NCBI RefSeq assembly: GCF_005222755.1
Contig: NZ_STGD01000014.1
Location: 1-64,000, forward strand
Direction: 5' to 3'
DNA from: Roseomonas sp. HF4
GTDB taxonomy: Bacteria > Pseudomonadota > Alphaproteobacteria > Acetobacterales > Acetobacteraceae
Length of the DNA stretch: 64,000 nt
The position numbers were made by a program, and so were the translations under genes. Positions 56,217 through 64,000 of the stretch are shown in pieces (position 1 is the stretch's first letter; every line of letters starts with the position of its first letter). The notes under the pieces are model-generated. The model was not told where the DNA came from. It searched no databases and saw nothing but the letters and a program-made list of their open reading frames with translations.

Positions 56217-56810
56217 TCACGGATAGAGCATCTCGAGCCGCCACCCGCTGCCGTCGCGGTGGAACACCCGCCGTTCATGAAGCCGGAACGGCATGTCGCG
56301 CCAAAGCTCGATCCGCCGCGGCAGCACGCGGAATCCCGACCAGTGAGGCGGCCGCGGAATTTCGCCTACCGCGTAGCGCAGTCCGTATTCCGCCACTGCC
56401 TTTTCCAGGGCGAAGCGCGATTCCAGCGGCCGGGACTGCTTCGACGCCCAGGCGCCGAGGCGGGAGGTGCGGGCGCGGGAGGCATAGTAGGCATCGGCGT
56501 CGGCGTCGGAGACCTGCTCGACCGCGCCTTCGACCCGCACGCTGCGGGCCAGCGTCTTCCAATGGAAACAGAGCGCCGCCTGCGGGTTGGCCGCGAGCTC
56601 GCCGCCCTTTCGGCTCTCGAGGTTGGTGTAGAAGACGAAGCCGCGGGAATCGATGCCCTTCAGCAGCACCATGCGCGCCGAGGGCAGGCCGTCCGGGGCG
56701 GCGGTCGCCAGGCAGACGGCGTTGGGGTCGTTCGGTTCCGACGCCGCGGCCTCGGCCATCCAGGCCTCGAAGATGGCGATCGGGTCGTCGGTGGTGGCGG
56801 TGCCGTCCAT
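56217..56810 (-). CDS. pdxH: Pyridoxamine 5'-phosphate oxidase
   Basis: 197 residues from ATG 56810. FMN enzyme making pyridoxal 5'-phosphate. [20 protein letters not shown] and [20 protein letters not shown] are FMN-binding segments. [20 protein letters not shown] and RLEMLYP at the C-terminus are diagnostic. Divergent from fabI across 129 bp. Confidence 0.95.
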   Translation of the reverse strand: MDGTATTDDPIAIFEAWMAEAAASEPNDPNAVCLATAAPDGLPSARMVLLKGIDSRGFVFYTNLESRKGGELAANPQAALCFHWKTLARSVRVEGAVEQVSDADADAYYASRARTSRLGAWASKQSRPLESRFALEKAVAEYGLRYAVGEIPRPPHWSGFRVLPRRIELWRDMPFRLHERRVFHRDGSGWRLEMLYP

Positions 56811-56939
56811 GTCGGTGCTCCTTGACCCTGCCTGTATCGGGGCGCGGGGGCGGGCGGCAAGGGGCGGGAAGCACTTGCTCCCGGGGGGCCGCCATGGCAC
56901 CACGCCCGCCCAGCTTCGCCACGGACGGGCCCCCAAGCG
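56811..56939. other. Divergent gap between pdxH and fabI
   Basis: Holds the promoters for both genes. On the minus strand, TTGCCG (56855-56860) and GATACA (56833-56838) are spaced by 16 bp and could serve pdxH, but the match is weak. No candidate was found for fabI. Confidence 0.3.
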
Positions 56940-57782
56940 ATGAACGACGCCACGCCAGAGCCCCGGATCGCCACCGGCAGCCTCATGCAGGGCAAGCGCG
57001 GCGTGATCATGGGCGTCGCGAACGACCGGTCGATCGCCTGGGGCATCGCGCGCGCGATCGCCGCGCAGGGCGGCGAGATCGCCTTCACCTACCAGGGGGA
57101 TGCGCTGGAGAAGCGCGTCAGGCCGCTGGCGGACAGCGTCGGTTCCTCGCTCGTGCTGCCCTGCGACGTGGCGGACGATGCCTCGATGGACGCGGCCTTC
57201 GGCGCCGTGGAGAAGGCCTGGGGAAAGATCGACTTCCTGGTGCATGCCATCGGCTACGCCGACAAGCAGTTCCTGCGCGGGCGGTATCTCGACACGCCGC
57301 GGGCGGCCTTCCTGCAGGCGATGGACATCTCCTGCTTTTCCTTCGTCGCGGTTGGGCAACGGGCGGCGGCGCTGATGGAGGCGGGCGGGTCGCTGCTGAC
57401 GCTGTCCTACCTGGGTGCGGAGCGCGTGACGCCGCACTACAACGTGATGGGCGTGGCCAAGGCCGCGCTGGAAGCCAGCGTGCGCTACATGGCGACCGAC
57501 CTCGGTGAGCGCGGCATCCGGGTGAACGCGATCTCGGCCGGGCCGATCAAGACCCTGGCGGCGAGCGGGATCGGCGACTTCCGCTACATCCTGCGGTGGA
57601 ACCAGTACAACGCGCCGCTGCGGCGCAACGTGACGATCGAGGAGGTGGGCGGGTCGGGGCTGTACCTGCTGTCGGACCTCGCGGCTGGCGTGACGGGCGA
57701 GGTGCATCACGTCGATTCCGGGTACCACATCGTGGGCATGAAGAACCCGGATGCGCCGGATATCACGGTGGAGAAGGGCTGA
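56940..57782 (+). CDS. fabI: Enoyl-[acyl-carrier-protein] reductase (NADH), FabI
   Basis: 280 residues. Last step of the fatty-acid elongation cycle; target of triclosan-type inhibitors. [20 protein letters not shown] binds the cofactor; catalytic Tyr157, Tyr167 and Lys174 are in [39 protein letters not shown] is conserved. It is longer by about 15 residues at each end than E. coli FabI. It heads a plus-strand run with the LysE-type gene and aroC. Confidence 0.94.
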   Translation: MNDATPEPRIATGSLMQGKRGVIMGVANDRSIAWGIARAIAAQGGEIAFTYQGDALEKRVRPLADSVGSSLVLPCDVADDASMDAAFGAVEKAWGKIDFLVHAIGYADKQFLRGRYLDTPRAAFLQAMDISCFSFVAVGQRAAALMEAGGSLLTLSYLGAERVTPHYNVMGVAKAALEASVRYMATDLGERGIRVNAISAGPIKTLAASGIGDFRYILRWNQYNAPLRRNVTIEEVGGSGLYLLSDLAAGVTGEVHHVDSGYHIVGMKNPDAPDITVEKG

Positions 57783-57791
57783 GGGTCGGCC

Positions 57792-58436
57792 ATGGTGGAC
57801 CCGACCGCGCTGCTGATCTACGCCGCGGCGGCGCTGCTGCTGGCGGTGACACCCGGGCCCGGCATCTTCTACGTCGCCGCCCGCAGCCTGGCGGGTGGCC
57901 GTGCGGAGGGCGTCGCGTCGTCGCTCGGCACCGGTCTCGGCGGCATGGTCCATGTGGGGGCCGGCGCGGTCGGCGTCTCGGCGCTGGTGCTTGCGAGCGC
58001 CGAGGCGTTCCTCGTCGTGAAACTGGCGGGGGCGACGTATCTCGTCTGGATCGGCATCCGCACCTTCCGCGAAGCGCGCCACGCTTCGGTGTCCCTGCCG
58101 GCGGAGCAGACGCGAGGCGGCGCGCCCGGGCGCGCCTTCCGGGAGGGCATCGCGGTCGAGGCCTTGAATCCGAAGACGGCCGCCTTCTTCCTGGCCTTCG
58201 TGCCGCAATTCGTCGACCCGGCGGCGGGCCACGTGGCGGTGCAGTTCATCGTGTTGGGCCTTGTCTCGGTAGCGCTCAACACGGGGGTCGACATCCTTGT
58301 CGCCCTGGGCGCGGGCGGCATCCGGCGGGGGCTTTCGGCCCGGCCCGGGCTGCTGCTGCGGCTGCGGCAGGGGTCGGGCGCCATGCTTTGCGCGCTGGGC
58401 GCGGCCTTGGCGCTGGTGCGCCGGCCCGCCGCCTGA
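57792..58436 (+). CDS. LysE-family exporter
   Basis: 214 residues, about six hydrophobic segments. LysE/RhtB proteins export amino acids such as lysine, threonine or homoserine lactone. [20 protein letters not shown] near residue 18 and [20 protein letters not shown] near 125 are family hallmarks. The substrate is unknown. 9 bp after fabI and 7 bp before aroC, so probably one transcript. Confidence 0.9.
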   Translation: MVDPTALLIYAAAALLLAVTPGPGIFYVAARSLAGGRAEGVASSLGTGLGGMVHVGAGAVGVSALVLASAEAFLVVKLAGATYLVWIGIRTFREARHASVSLPAEQTRGGAPGRAFREGIAVEALNPKTAAFFLAFVPQFVDPAAGHVAVQFIVLGLVSVALNTGVDILVALGAGGIRRGLSARPGLLLRLRQGSGAMLCALGAALALVRRPAA

Positions 58437-58443
58437 CCTTCCC

Positions 58444-59550
58444 ATGTCCCACAACACCTTCGGCCACCTGCTGCGCGTCACCACCTGGGGCGAATCCCAC
58501 GGCCCCGCCATCGGCTGCGTGGTCGACGGCGTTCCCCCGCGGATCGCGCTGACCGAGGCGGACATCCAGCCCTTCCTCGACCGCCGCCGCCCCGGCCAGT
58601 CGAAATTCGTCACCCAGCGCCAGGAAGCCGACCAGGTCCGCATCCTGTCGGGCGTCTTCGAGGGCCTGACCACCGGCACGCCCGTTGCGCTCCACATCGA
58701 CAACACGGACCAGCGATCGAAGGACTATTCCGAGATCGCCGAGCGCTTCCGCCCCGGCCATGCCGACCTGACCTACGAACTGAAATACGGCATCCGCGAC
58801 TATCGCGGCGGCGGACGGTCCTCCGCGCGGGAGACGGCGATGCGCGTCGCCGCCGGCGCCGTCGCGCGCAAGGTGCTGGGCCCTGAGGTTCGCGTGCGCG
58901 GCGCGCTGGTGGCCATGGGCGGCGACTGGGTGGATCCTGCCAACTGGTCCTGGAACGCGGTGGACCAGAACGCCTTCTTCTGCCCGGACCCCGCCGCCGC
59001 CGCGCGGTGGGAGGAACGGCTGCTCGACCTGCGCAAATCCGGCAATTCCGTCGGCGCCGTCATCGAGGTCGTGGCGGAGGGCGTCCCCCCCGGCCTGGGC
59101 GCGCCGATCTACGGCAAGCTCGACGCCGACCTCGCCGCCGCGCTGATGTCCATCAACGCCGTGAAGGGCGTCGAGATCGGCGACGGCTTCGGCGCCGCCA
59201 CCCTGACCGGCGCCGACAATGCCGACGAGATGCGCATGAACGCGGACGGCACTGTGGCCTTCCAGTCGAACCATGCCGGCGGGATCCTGGGCGGCATCAG
59301 CACTGGCCAGCCCATCGTCGCGCGCTTCGCGGTGAAGCCCACCAGTTCCATCCTGACGCCGCGCGCCGCGGTGGACCGCCACGGCCATGAGGTCGAGGTG
59401 CTGACCAAGGGCCGCCACGACCCCTGCGTCGGCATCCGGGCCGTGCCGGTGGGGGAGGCCATGCTGGCCCTGGTCCTGGCCGACCACCTGCTGCGGCATC
59501 GGGCGCAGAATCCTGACGCCCCTTCGGTCGCCCGCCTGCCGCGTAACTGA
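58444..59550 (+). CDS. aroC: Chorismate synthase
   Basis: 368 residues from ATG 58444. Makes chorismate from EPSP with reduced [43 protein letters not shown] and [20 protein letters not shown] are signature sequences. [20 protein letters not shown] closes the active site. The C-terminus (PSVARLPRN) appears complete. An IS5-type fragment starts within about 15 bp of the stop. Confidence 0.97.
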   Translation: MSHNTFGHLLRVTTWGESHGPAIGCVVDGVPPRIALTEADIQPFLDRRRPGQSKFVTQRQEADQVRILSGVFEGLTTGTPVALHIDNTDQRSKDYSEIAERFRPGHADLTYELKYGIRDYRGGGRSSARETAMRVAAGAVARKVLGPEVRVRGALVAMGGDWVDPANWSWNAVDQNAFFCPDPAAAARWEERLLDLRKSGNSVGAVIEVVAEGVPPGLGAPIYGKLDADLAAALMSINAVKGVEIGDGFGAATLTGADNADEMRMNADGTVAFQSNHAGGILGGISTGQPIVARFAVKPTSSILTPRAAVDRHGHEVEVLTKGRHDPCVGIRAVPVGEAMLALVLADHLLRHRAQNPDAPSVARLPRN

Positions 59551-59562
59551 TGCAGTGGCTTC

Positions 59563-60400
59563 CCACGGCATCTCGCGCGGGCGTGCGGCGGGCAGATCGT
59601 GGATCCCACCGTTGTCGAGGCCCGGCGACCTCGCCTGACCAAGGAGGAGAAGGCGACGCTGCGAGATGGCGGGACACCGGAGGGTTGCTCGAAGGCACGC
59701 GCGCGGCAGATCGACCGTGATGGCCGCTGGACCAATAAGCGCGGCCGCAGGGCCACGCCGCCCGAGGGTGGCGCCCAGCGTCTGGCCGCGGCCGAGATCG
59801 CGGTGTCGATGTTCGGCTACAAGAATCATCTCGGCATCGATCGCGGGCACGGCTTCATCCGCCGGTTCAGCGTCACGCATGCAGCGCGGCACGATGGCAG
59901 CCAACTCGGCGTGGTGCTGGATCCGAACAACACGGCCAGAGGGGTCTGGGCCGACACCGCCTATCGCGGCAAGGCCAACGTGGAACTGCTGGACCGGCGC
60001 GGCCTCGTGCCCGAGTTCCAGCGCGCCAAATCCGGCGGATGGCTCATGCCAGCGTACATATCGCGCGGCAATGCCACGCGAGCGCGGGTGCGCAGCCTGG
60101 TCGAGCATGTTTTCGCCACCGAGAAGCGCCGCATGGGCGTGATCGTGCGCGGCATCGGCCTGGTCCGCGCCACCGCGCGGATCACGCTGGCCAACCTCGG
60201 CTACAACATGCGCCGCCCGGTCTGGATCGAAGGGAGGGGCGTGGCCGCGTCAAAGGCCCAGGCGCCAGGAACGCCAGAAAGGCGGCTCCCGCCCCCAAGC
60301 AGCAGCCCATCGACGTACGCTCACCTGCGCCAAAACCGCGACGCCCGTCAGACGCACCCGATCGGCAGGTTATTCGAAGTGTCCGCTTGGCGCCGACATT
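59563..60400 (+). pseudogene. IS5-family transposase, 5'-truncated remnant
   Basis: The frame continues directly after the aroC stop with HLARACGGQIVDPTVVEARR, which is the middle of an IS5-group DDE transposase (GGQIVDATVVEA in relatives). All sequence before the first catalytic Asp region is missing. FGYKNHLGIDRGHGFIRRFS, WADTAYRGKANVELLDRRGL and VEHVFATEKRRMGV follow as the C-terminal DDE part. The frame then runs on past LFEVSAW into a family B repeat instead of stopping. No full IS ends are seen. Inactive relic. Confidence 0.8.
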
Positions 60401-60411
60401 CCACGGCCGAC

Positions 60412-60467
60412 GCCAAGTGGCAAAGAAGGGAGGGGGCTCGGGGGAGGTTCTCCTCCCCCCACCTTCT
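60412..60467 (+). repeat. Palindromic repeat family B copy
   Basis: GCCAAGTGGCAAAGAAGGGA, then GGGGGCTCGGGGGAGG, TTCT loop and CCTCCCCCCACCTTC. It follows the IS5 remnant. The next 60468-60627 has no gene or notable signal. Confidence 0.65.
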
Positions 60468-60627
60468 TCCCCGCGTTCCGGCTGCAGTCGCTGCGGGCGC
60501 GCCTGGGCACGCAAGGCAACGCCCCCGACCCGACGCCGGCGCGAGGCGCCCGAACCCAGGGTCTCGACCGGCCTGCCGAGCGGCGCCTTCGAACGGGATG
60601 CTCCGGTCTGCCTGAGGATGCCGCGGC

Positions 60628-61944
60628 TCAGCCTTCCTCCGCCCCGCACCAGAGCCCGATCAGCGCCGCGATGACCGCGACCCCGCGCTTGTAGTCGGCC
60701 ACATCCACCCATTCGTCGCGCCCGCCATTCTGCGTCAGGTCGCCGCAGAGCGGCCCGAGGCCGACGCAGGGAATGCCCGACTGCACCATCGGGTTGCGGA
60801 TGTCGGAGGAGGTGTGCAGCGGGTTGATCTCGGGCGCCGTGCCGGTGCCGAGGCGTACCGCCTCGCTGGTCGCGTGCCAGAGCGCGTGGTCCTGGCTGAC
60901 CTCGGCCCCCGTGACGCCCGAGAGGAAGACGATCTCCGGGGGATGCGCGCCGAGGGCGGGGTCGGCCGCCGCCGCGTCGCGCAGCGCGGCCTCTACCTCG
61001 GCCTGGACATCCGCCAACTTCTCCCCGGGCGGGAAGGCGAGCGCGCAGGACAGCTGCACCGCCGGCGGTACGCGCGAGGCCCGCCCGTCGCCGAGCGCGC
61101 GGATGTCGCCGATCAGCAGGTTGGTGGACCGTCCGATCGCAGTCTCGAGCACGGGATGCTTCACCCGCGCGCCGCGCCCTGCGTCGAGCGCGCGCAACGC
61201 CGCGATCACCGGCGGGACCAAATTCACTGGATTGACCGCGAGATGCGCGAAGGCCGTGTGGCCGGGTTCCTGCGTCGGCGGCTGGGTGCCGCGCAGCACT
61301 ACGCGGAACACGAGCTGCCCGGGCGCCAGCGCCTTCACCTCCCGCATGCCGATGCCGGATTCGGCCGGGTGCAGGTAGACCGCGGCATCGGCCCCGACGC
61401 CGCCATGCAGCAGCGCATGCACGCCGCGCGCATGGCGCTTGGACGGCGTGCTCGCCAGGATCACGTCGCCCTTCGGCCGCAGCCCCGCGTCCCGCAGCAC
61501 GCGCACGGCCTCGACCATGGTGGCGACGCCCGCCAGGTCGTCCGCCACGCCCCAGCCATGGATGCGCCCGCCATCCACCTCCCCCGCGAAGGGGTCGTGC
61601 GCCCAGCCGTGCCGGGGCTGGAAGGCCTCCCCGTCCGGATGGGCGAAGAAGATCACGCTGCGCCCGCCGCCCGTACCCGGCAGGCGCGCGAGCACGGCGA
61701 CGCGTTCCTCGCTCGCCATGGCCGAAGCATCGGCGAATTCCTCGCGCAGGATGACCTCGGCCGGGCGGTAGCGGCGGCGCTCGACGTCACATCCCGCAGC
61801 CGCGGCGGCTTCGGCGACGCGCGCCTGCACCGCATCCTCCCCGTCGCGCTGCAGGCGGATCAGGTCGCGCAGGAACGCGACGGAGGCCTCCCCGCTGGCT
61901 TCGGCGGCGGCGGCGACGCGCGCGGCGACATCGGGTGCGGACAT
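60628..61944 (-). CDS. M20-family peptidase-like protein with altered catalytic residues
   Basis: 438 residues. M20 metallohydrolase fold: FFAHPDGEAFQP has the first metal His/Asp, and GWGVADDLAGVATMVEAVRV the bridging Asp. The usual Glu-Glu pair after TPD is here TPSKRHARGVHALL, lacking both acidic residues. The late region where a His ligand is usual reads GDLTQNGGRDEWVDV. HTSSDIRNPMVQSGIPCVGL is otherwise typical. It may be an inactive homologue, or a subfamily with a different metal site. Convergent neighbours are on the other strand. Confidence 0.8.
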   Translation of the reverse strand: MSAPDVAARVAAAAEASGEASVAFLRDLIRLQRDGEDAVQARVAEAAAAAGCDVERRRYRPAEVILREEFADASAMASEERVAVLARLPGTGGGRSVIFFAHPDGEAFQPRHGWAHDPFAGEVDGGRIHGWGVADDLAGVATMVEAVRVLRDAGLRPKGDVILASTPSKRHARGVHALLHGGVGADAAVYLHPAESGIGMREVKALAPGQLVFRVVLRGTQPPTQEPGHTAFAHLAVNPVNLVPPVIAALRALDAGRGARVKHPVLETAIGRSTNLLIGDIRALGDGRASRVPPAVQLSCALAFPPGEKLADVQAEVEAALRDAAAADPALGAHPPEIVFLSGVTGAEVSQDHALWHATSEAVRLGTGTAPEINPLHTSSDIRNPMVQSGIPCVGLGPLCGDLTQNGGRDEWVDVADYKRGVAVIAALIGLWCGAEEG

Positions 61945-62045
61945 GCGGGATTCCCTGGGGCTAAGGGAGCGATGGTTCGGCGGCGCCCGGCTGGCGTCAA
62001 GACGCGCCGCGGGCGAGGATCACCGCACCGGACGGGAGTGCGTGC

Positions 62046-62735
62046 ATGATGCGGCTGATCATCGGGGCCAAGTGGTCCTCCACCTGGACGATGCGCGGCT
62101 GGCTCGCCTGCCGCCTCTCCGGGCTGCCCTTCGAGGCCGAGACGCTGTTTCTCTCCCGCCCCGACAGCAAGGCGCGGCTGGCGGAGGTCTCGCCCACCGG
62201 GCTGATCCCGGTGCTGGTGGATGACGGCTTCGTCGTGACGGACACGCTCGCCATCGCGGAATACCTGTGGGAGCGCGCGCCGGGCTGCGACATCTGGCCC
62301 CAGGACCTCCGCGCGCGCACCGCCGCGCGCATGTCGGCGGCCGAGATGCACGCGCATTTCGCCGAACTCCGCGCCGCGATGCCGATGAACCTGGTCAAGC
62401 GCTGGCCGATCGCGAACGGCATCCCGTCCAATGCGAAGCTGCTCGGCCGGCCGGGGGTGGAGGCGCAGGTCGCGCGGGTGCAGCGATCCTGGCGCGACAC
62501 CCGCGCCGCCTGGGGCGCGGGCGGGCCGTACCTATTCGGCGCGCGCTTCAATTTCGCGGATGCGATGTGGGCGCCGATGGCGTCGCGCTTCCGCACCTAT
62601 TCCGTGGTGCTGGCGCCGGATGCGCAGGCCTATGCCGATGCCGTGCTGGCGCATCCGCTGGTGGCCGAATGGGTCGCGGGCGCCGAAGCGCAGGCGCGAG
62701 AGATCGGCTGGGAGGCCTGCGCCGCCTGGCCCTGA
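62046..62735 (+). CDS. Glutathione S-transferase family protein
   Basis: 229 residues from ATG 62046 (ATG 62049 also in frame). Thioredoxin-like N-terminal domain with IIGAKWSSTWTMRGWLACRL, SPTGLIPVLVDDGFVVTDTL (cis-Pro and Thr/Asp glutathione contacts) and an all-helical C-terminal domain with FGARFNFADAMWAPMASRFR. The substrate is unknown. It is 101 bp from the M20-like gene start, divergent. Confidence 0.9.
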   Translation: MMRLIIGAKWSSTWTMRGWLACRLSGLPFEAETLFLSRPDSKARLAEVSPTGLIPVLVDDGFVVTDTLAIAEYLWERAPGCDIWPQDLRARTAARMSAAEMHAHFAELRAAMPMNLVKRWPIANGIPSNAKLLGRPGVEAQVARVQRSWRDTRAAWGAGGPYLFGARFNFADAMWAPMASRFRTYSVVLAPDAQAYADAVLAHPLVAEWVAGAEAQAREIGWEACAAWP

Positions 62736-62828
62736 CCCGACGGGCCCGCATGGCGCCATGACGCGCGCCCCATGGCGACCGCCGGCCGCGCCTGCCATGC
62801 TCCGCCGCCCGGGAGGAACAGGACCGCC

Positions 62829-64000
62829 GTGACCGATGCCGTGACCGACCGCCGCCCGGCCTGGCTGCGCCTGGTGGCCGCCGTGCTCCTGTCCATGCTC
62901 GGCAGCGCGCCGATGTGGTCGGTGGTGGTGGTGCTTCCCGCCGTGCAGGCGGAATTCGGCACGGCGCGGGCCGGCGCCTCGCTGCCCTACACCATGACGA
63001 TGGTCGGCTTCGTCGTCGGCGGCGTTCTGATGGGGCGGCTCGCGGACCGCTTCGGGGTCATGGTGCCGGTGCTGATCGGCGCGGTCTCGCTCGGGGTGGG
63101 CGGCGTCGCGGCGGCGCTGGCGCCGAGCCTGCTCGTCTTCGGCCTCGCCTACGGCGTCTTCATGGGCTGCTTCGGCGCGGCGGCGGTGTTCGGGCCGCTG
63201 ATCGCCGACGTCTCGCTCTGGTTCGTCCGCCGCCGCGGCATCGCGGTCGCGATCGCGGCGTCGGGCAACTACCTGGCGGGCACGCTCTGGCCGCCGCTGC
63301 TGCAATGGGGGATCGGCACGATCGGCTGGCGGCACGCGCACCTCGCGATGGGGGCCACCTGCCTGCTGACCATGGTGCCGCTGGCGTTGGCGCTCCGGCC
63401 GCGCGCGCCGGTGCCGCCGCCGCGCCCGGTGGCGGCCAAGGGCTCGCCGGGGGCCATGCCGCTCGGCCTGCCGCCCAATAGGCTGCAGGCGATCCTGGGC
63501 TTCGCGGGCATCGCCTGCTGCGTCGCGATGGCGATGCCGCAGGTCCACATCGTCGCCTATTGCGTGGACCTCGGCTACGGCGCGCAGCGCGGCGCGGAGA
63601 TGCTGTCGCTCATGCTCGCCTGCGGCATCGTCTCCCGCCTGGCCTTCGGCGCGGTGATGGACCGCATCGGCGGGCTGCGCACGCTGGCGCTCGGCTCGGC
63701 GCTGCAGGGGGTGGCGCTGCTGCTGTTCCTGCCGGCGGACGGCATGGTCGCGCTGTACGTGGTCAGCGCCGTCTTCGGCCTGTTCCAGGGCGGCATCGTG
63801 CCGTCCTACGCGATGATCGTGCGCGAATACTTCCCGCCCGAGCAGGCGGGAACGCGGGTCGGCATCGCGCTGTCCTCCACGCTGGTCGGCATGGCGCTCG
63901 GCGGCTGGATGGCGGGGGCCATCTTCGACGCCACTGGGTCCTACGACGCGGCGATGTGGAACGGGATCGCGTGGAATCTCGTCAACCTCGCCATCGCGCT
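62829..64000 (+). CDS. Major facilitator superfamily transporter (3' end beyond window)
   Basis: Starts at GTG 62829, preceded by GGGAGGA and AGGA, and stays open to the window end, giving 390 residues. About 11 hydrophobic segments are visible. The loop 2/3 signature GVLMGRLADRFGVMVPVLIG matches the MFS G-x3-D-R-x-G pattern, repeated as FGAVMDRIGGLRTLALGS in the second half. It resembles oxalate/formate-antiporter-like or monocarboxylate-type members, but the substrate is unknown. Truncated only by the window edge. Confidence 0.9.
   Translation, partial: MTDAVTDRRPAWLRLVAAVLLSMLGSAPMWSVVVVLPAVQAEFGTARAGASLPYTMTMVGFVVGGVLMGRLADRFGVMVPVLIGAVSLGVGGVAAALAPSLLVFGLAYGVFMGCFGAAAVFGPLIADVSLWFVRRRGIAVAIAASGNYLAGTLWPPLLQWGIGTIGWRHAHLAMGATCLLTMVPLALALRPRAPVPPPRPVAAKGSPGAMPLGLPPNRLQAILGFAGIACCVAMAMPQVHIVAYCVDLGYGAQRGAEMLSLMLACGIVSRLAFGAVMDRIGGLRTLALGSALQGVALLLFLPADGMVALYVVSAVFGLFQGGIVPSYAMIVREYFPPEQAGTRVGIALSSTLVGMALGGWMAGAIFDATGSYDAAMWNGIAWNLVNLAIA

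Overview
The window is GC-rich chromosomal DNA from an alphaproteobacterium, most likely Acetobacteraceae (a Roseomonas-like lineage). This is an inference from the gene order, the ATP12-type ATPase chaperone, the DUF484-xerC pair, the DUF4096 protein and the several Bug/TctC receptors; no 16S gene is present to settle it.

Layout. (1) 1-1461 is a small accessory patch: the 3' end of an IS256-type element inserted in a leucine-rich-repeat gene, a stand-alone DUF4096 (IS5-like N-terminal domain) protein, and intergenic palindromes. It lies where secE-nusG would be expected. (2) 1462-12529 is rplK-rplA-rplJ-rplL-rpoB-rpoC with hairpins in the rplL/rpoB and rpoB/rpoC gaps. (3) 12605-28949 is a continuous str-S10-spc-alpha supercluster (rpsL to rplQ, with secY, adk and rpoA), starting at a recognisable -35/-10 promoter and ending in a textbook intrinsic terminator. 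Its gene order is canonical except that fusA is missing between rpsG and tuf. (4) 28963-35752 holds a membrane protein plus exported protein pair, a cyclase-family hydrolase, and a minus-strand group rluC-like, asmA-like, ATP12 and acyP. (5) 35870-41640 is a plus-strand carboxylate-uptake cassette: two Tat-type TctC/Bug receptors, a TctA-TctB fusion, a PrpF-family isomerase and a YaiI/DUF188 gene. (6) 41780-49444 has crcB, rarA, another Bug receptor, a CBS-BON protein preceded by an FNR/FixK-like box, a tandem PPK2 enzyme, xerC, DUF484 and a transaldolase. (7) 49520-64000 has priA, an aldo/keto reductase, pirin, a tandem UspA protein, an APH/P-loop kinase fusion, pdxH, fabI, a LysE exporter, aroC, an IS5 remnant, an atypical M20 hydrolase, a GST and an MFS transporter cut by the window end.

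How it fits together. Most of the window is core machinery for transcription, translation, protein export (SecY) and replication restart or recombination (PriA, RarA, XerC). The accessory part is metabolic: uptake of an unidentified carboxylate and stress physiology. Two families of intergenic palindromic repeats occur outside the ribosomal block. No CRISPR array, prophage, tRNA or rRNA gene was recognised, and I found no clear evidence of a wholly new system. The most unusual points are the missing fusA, the displaced secE-nusG, the M20 protein without its usual catalytic residues, the small exported protein with an Ivy-like Cys pair, the 28-bp tandem repeats running into the end of xerC, and the two repeat families.
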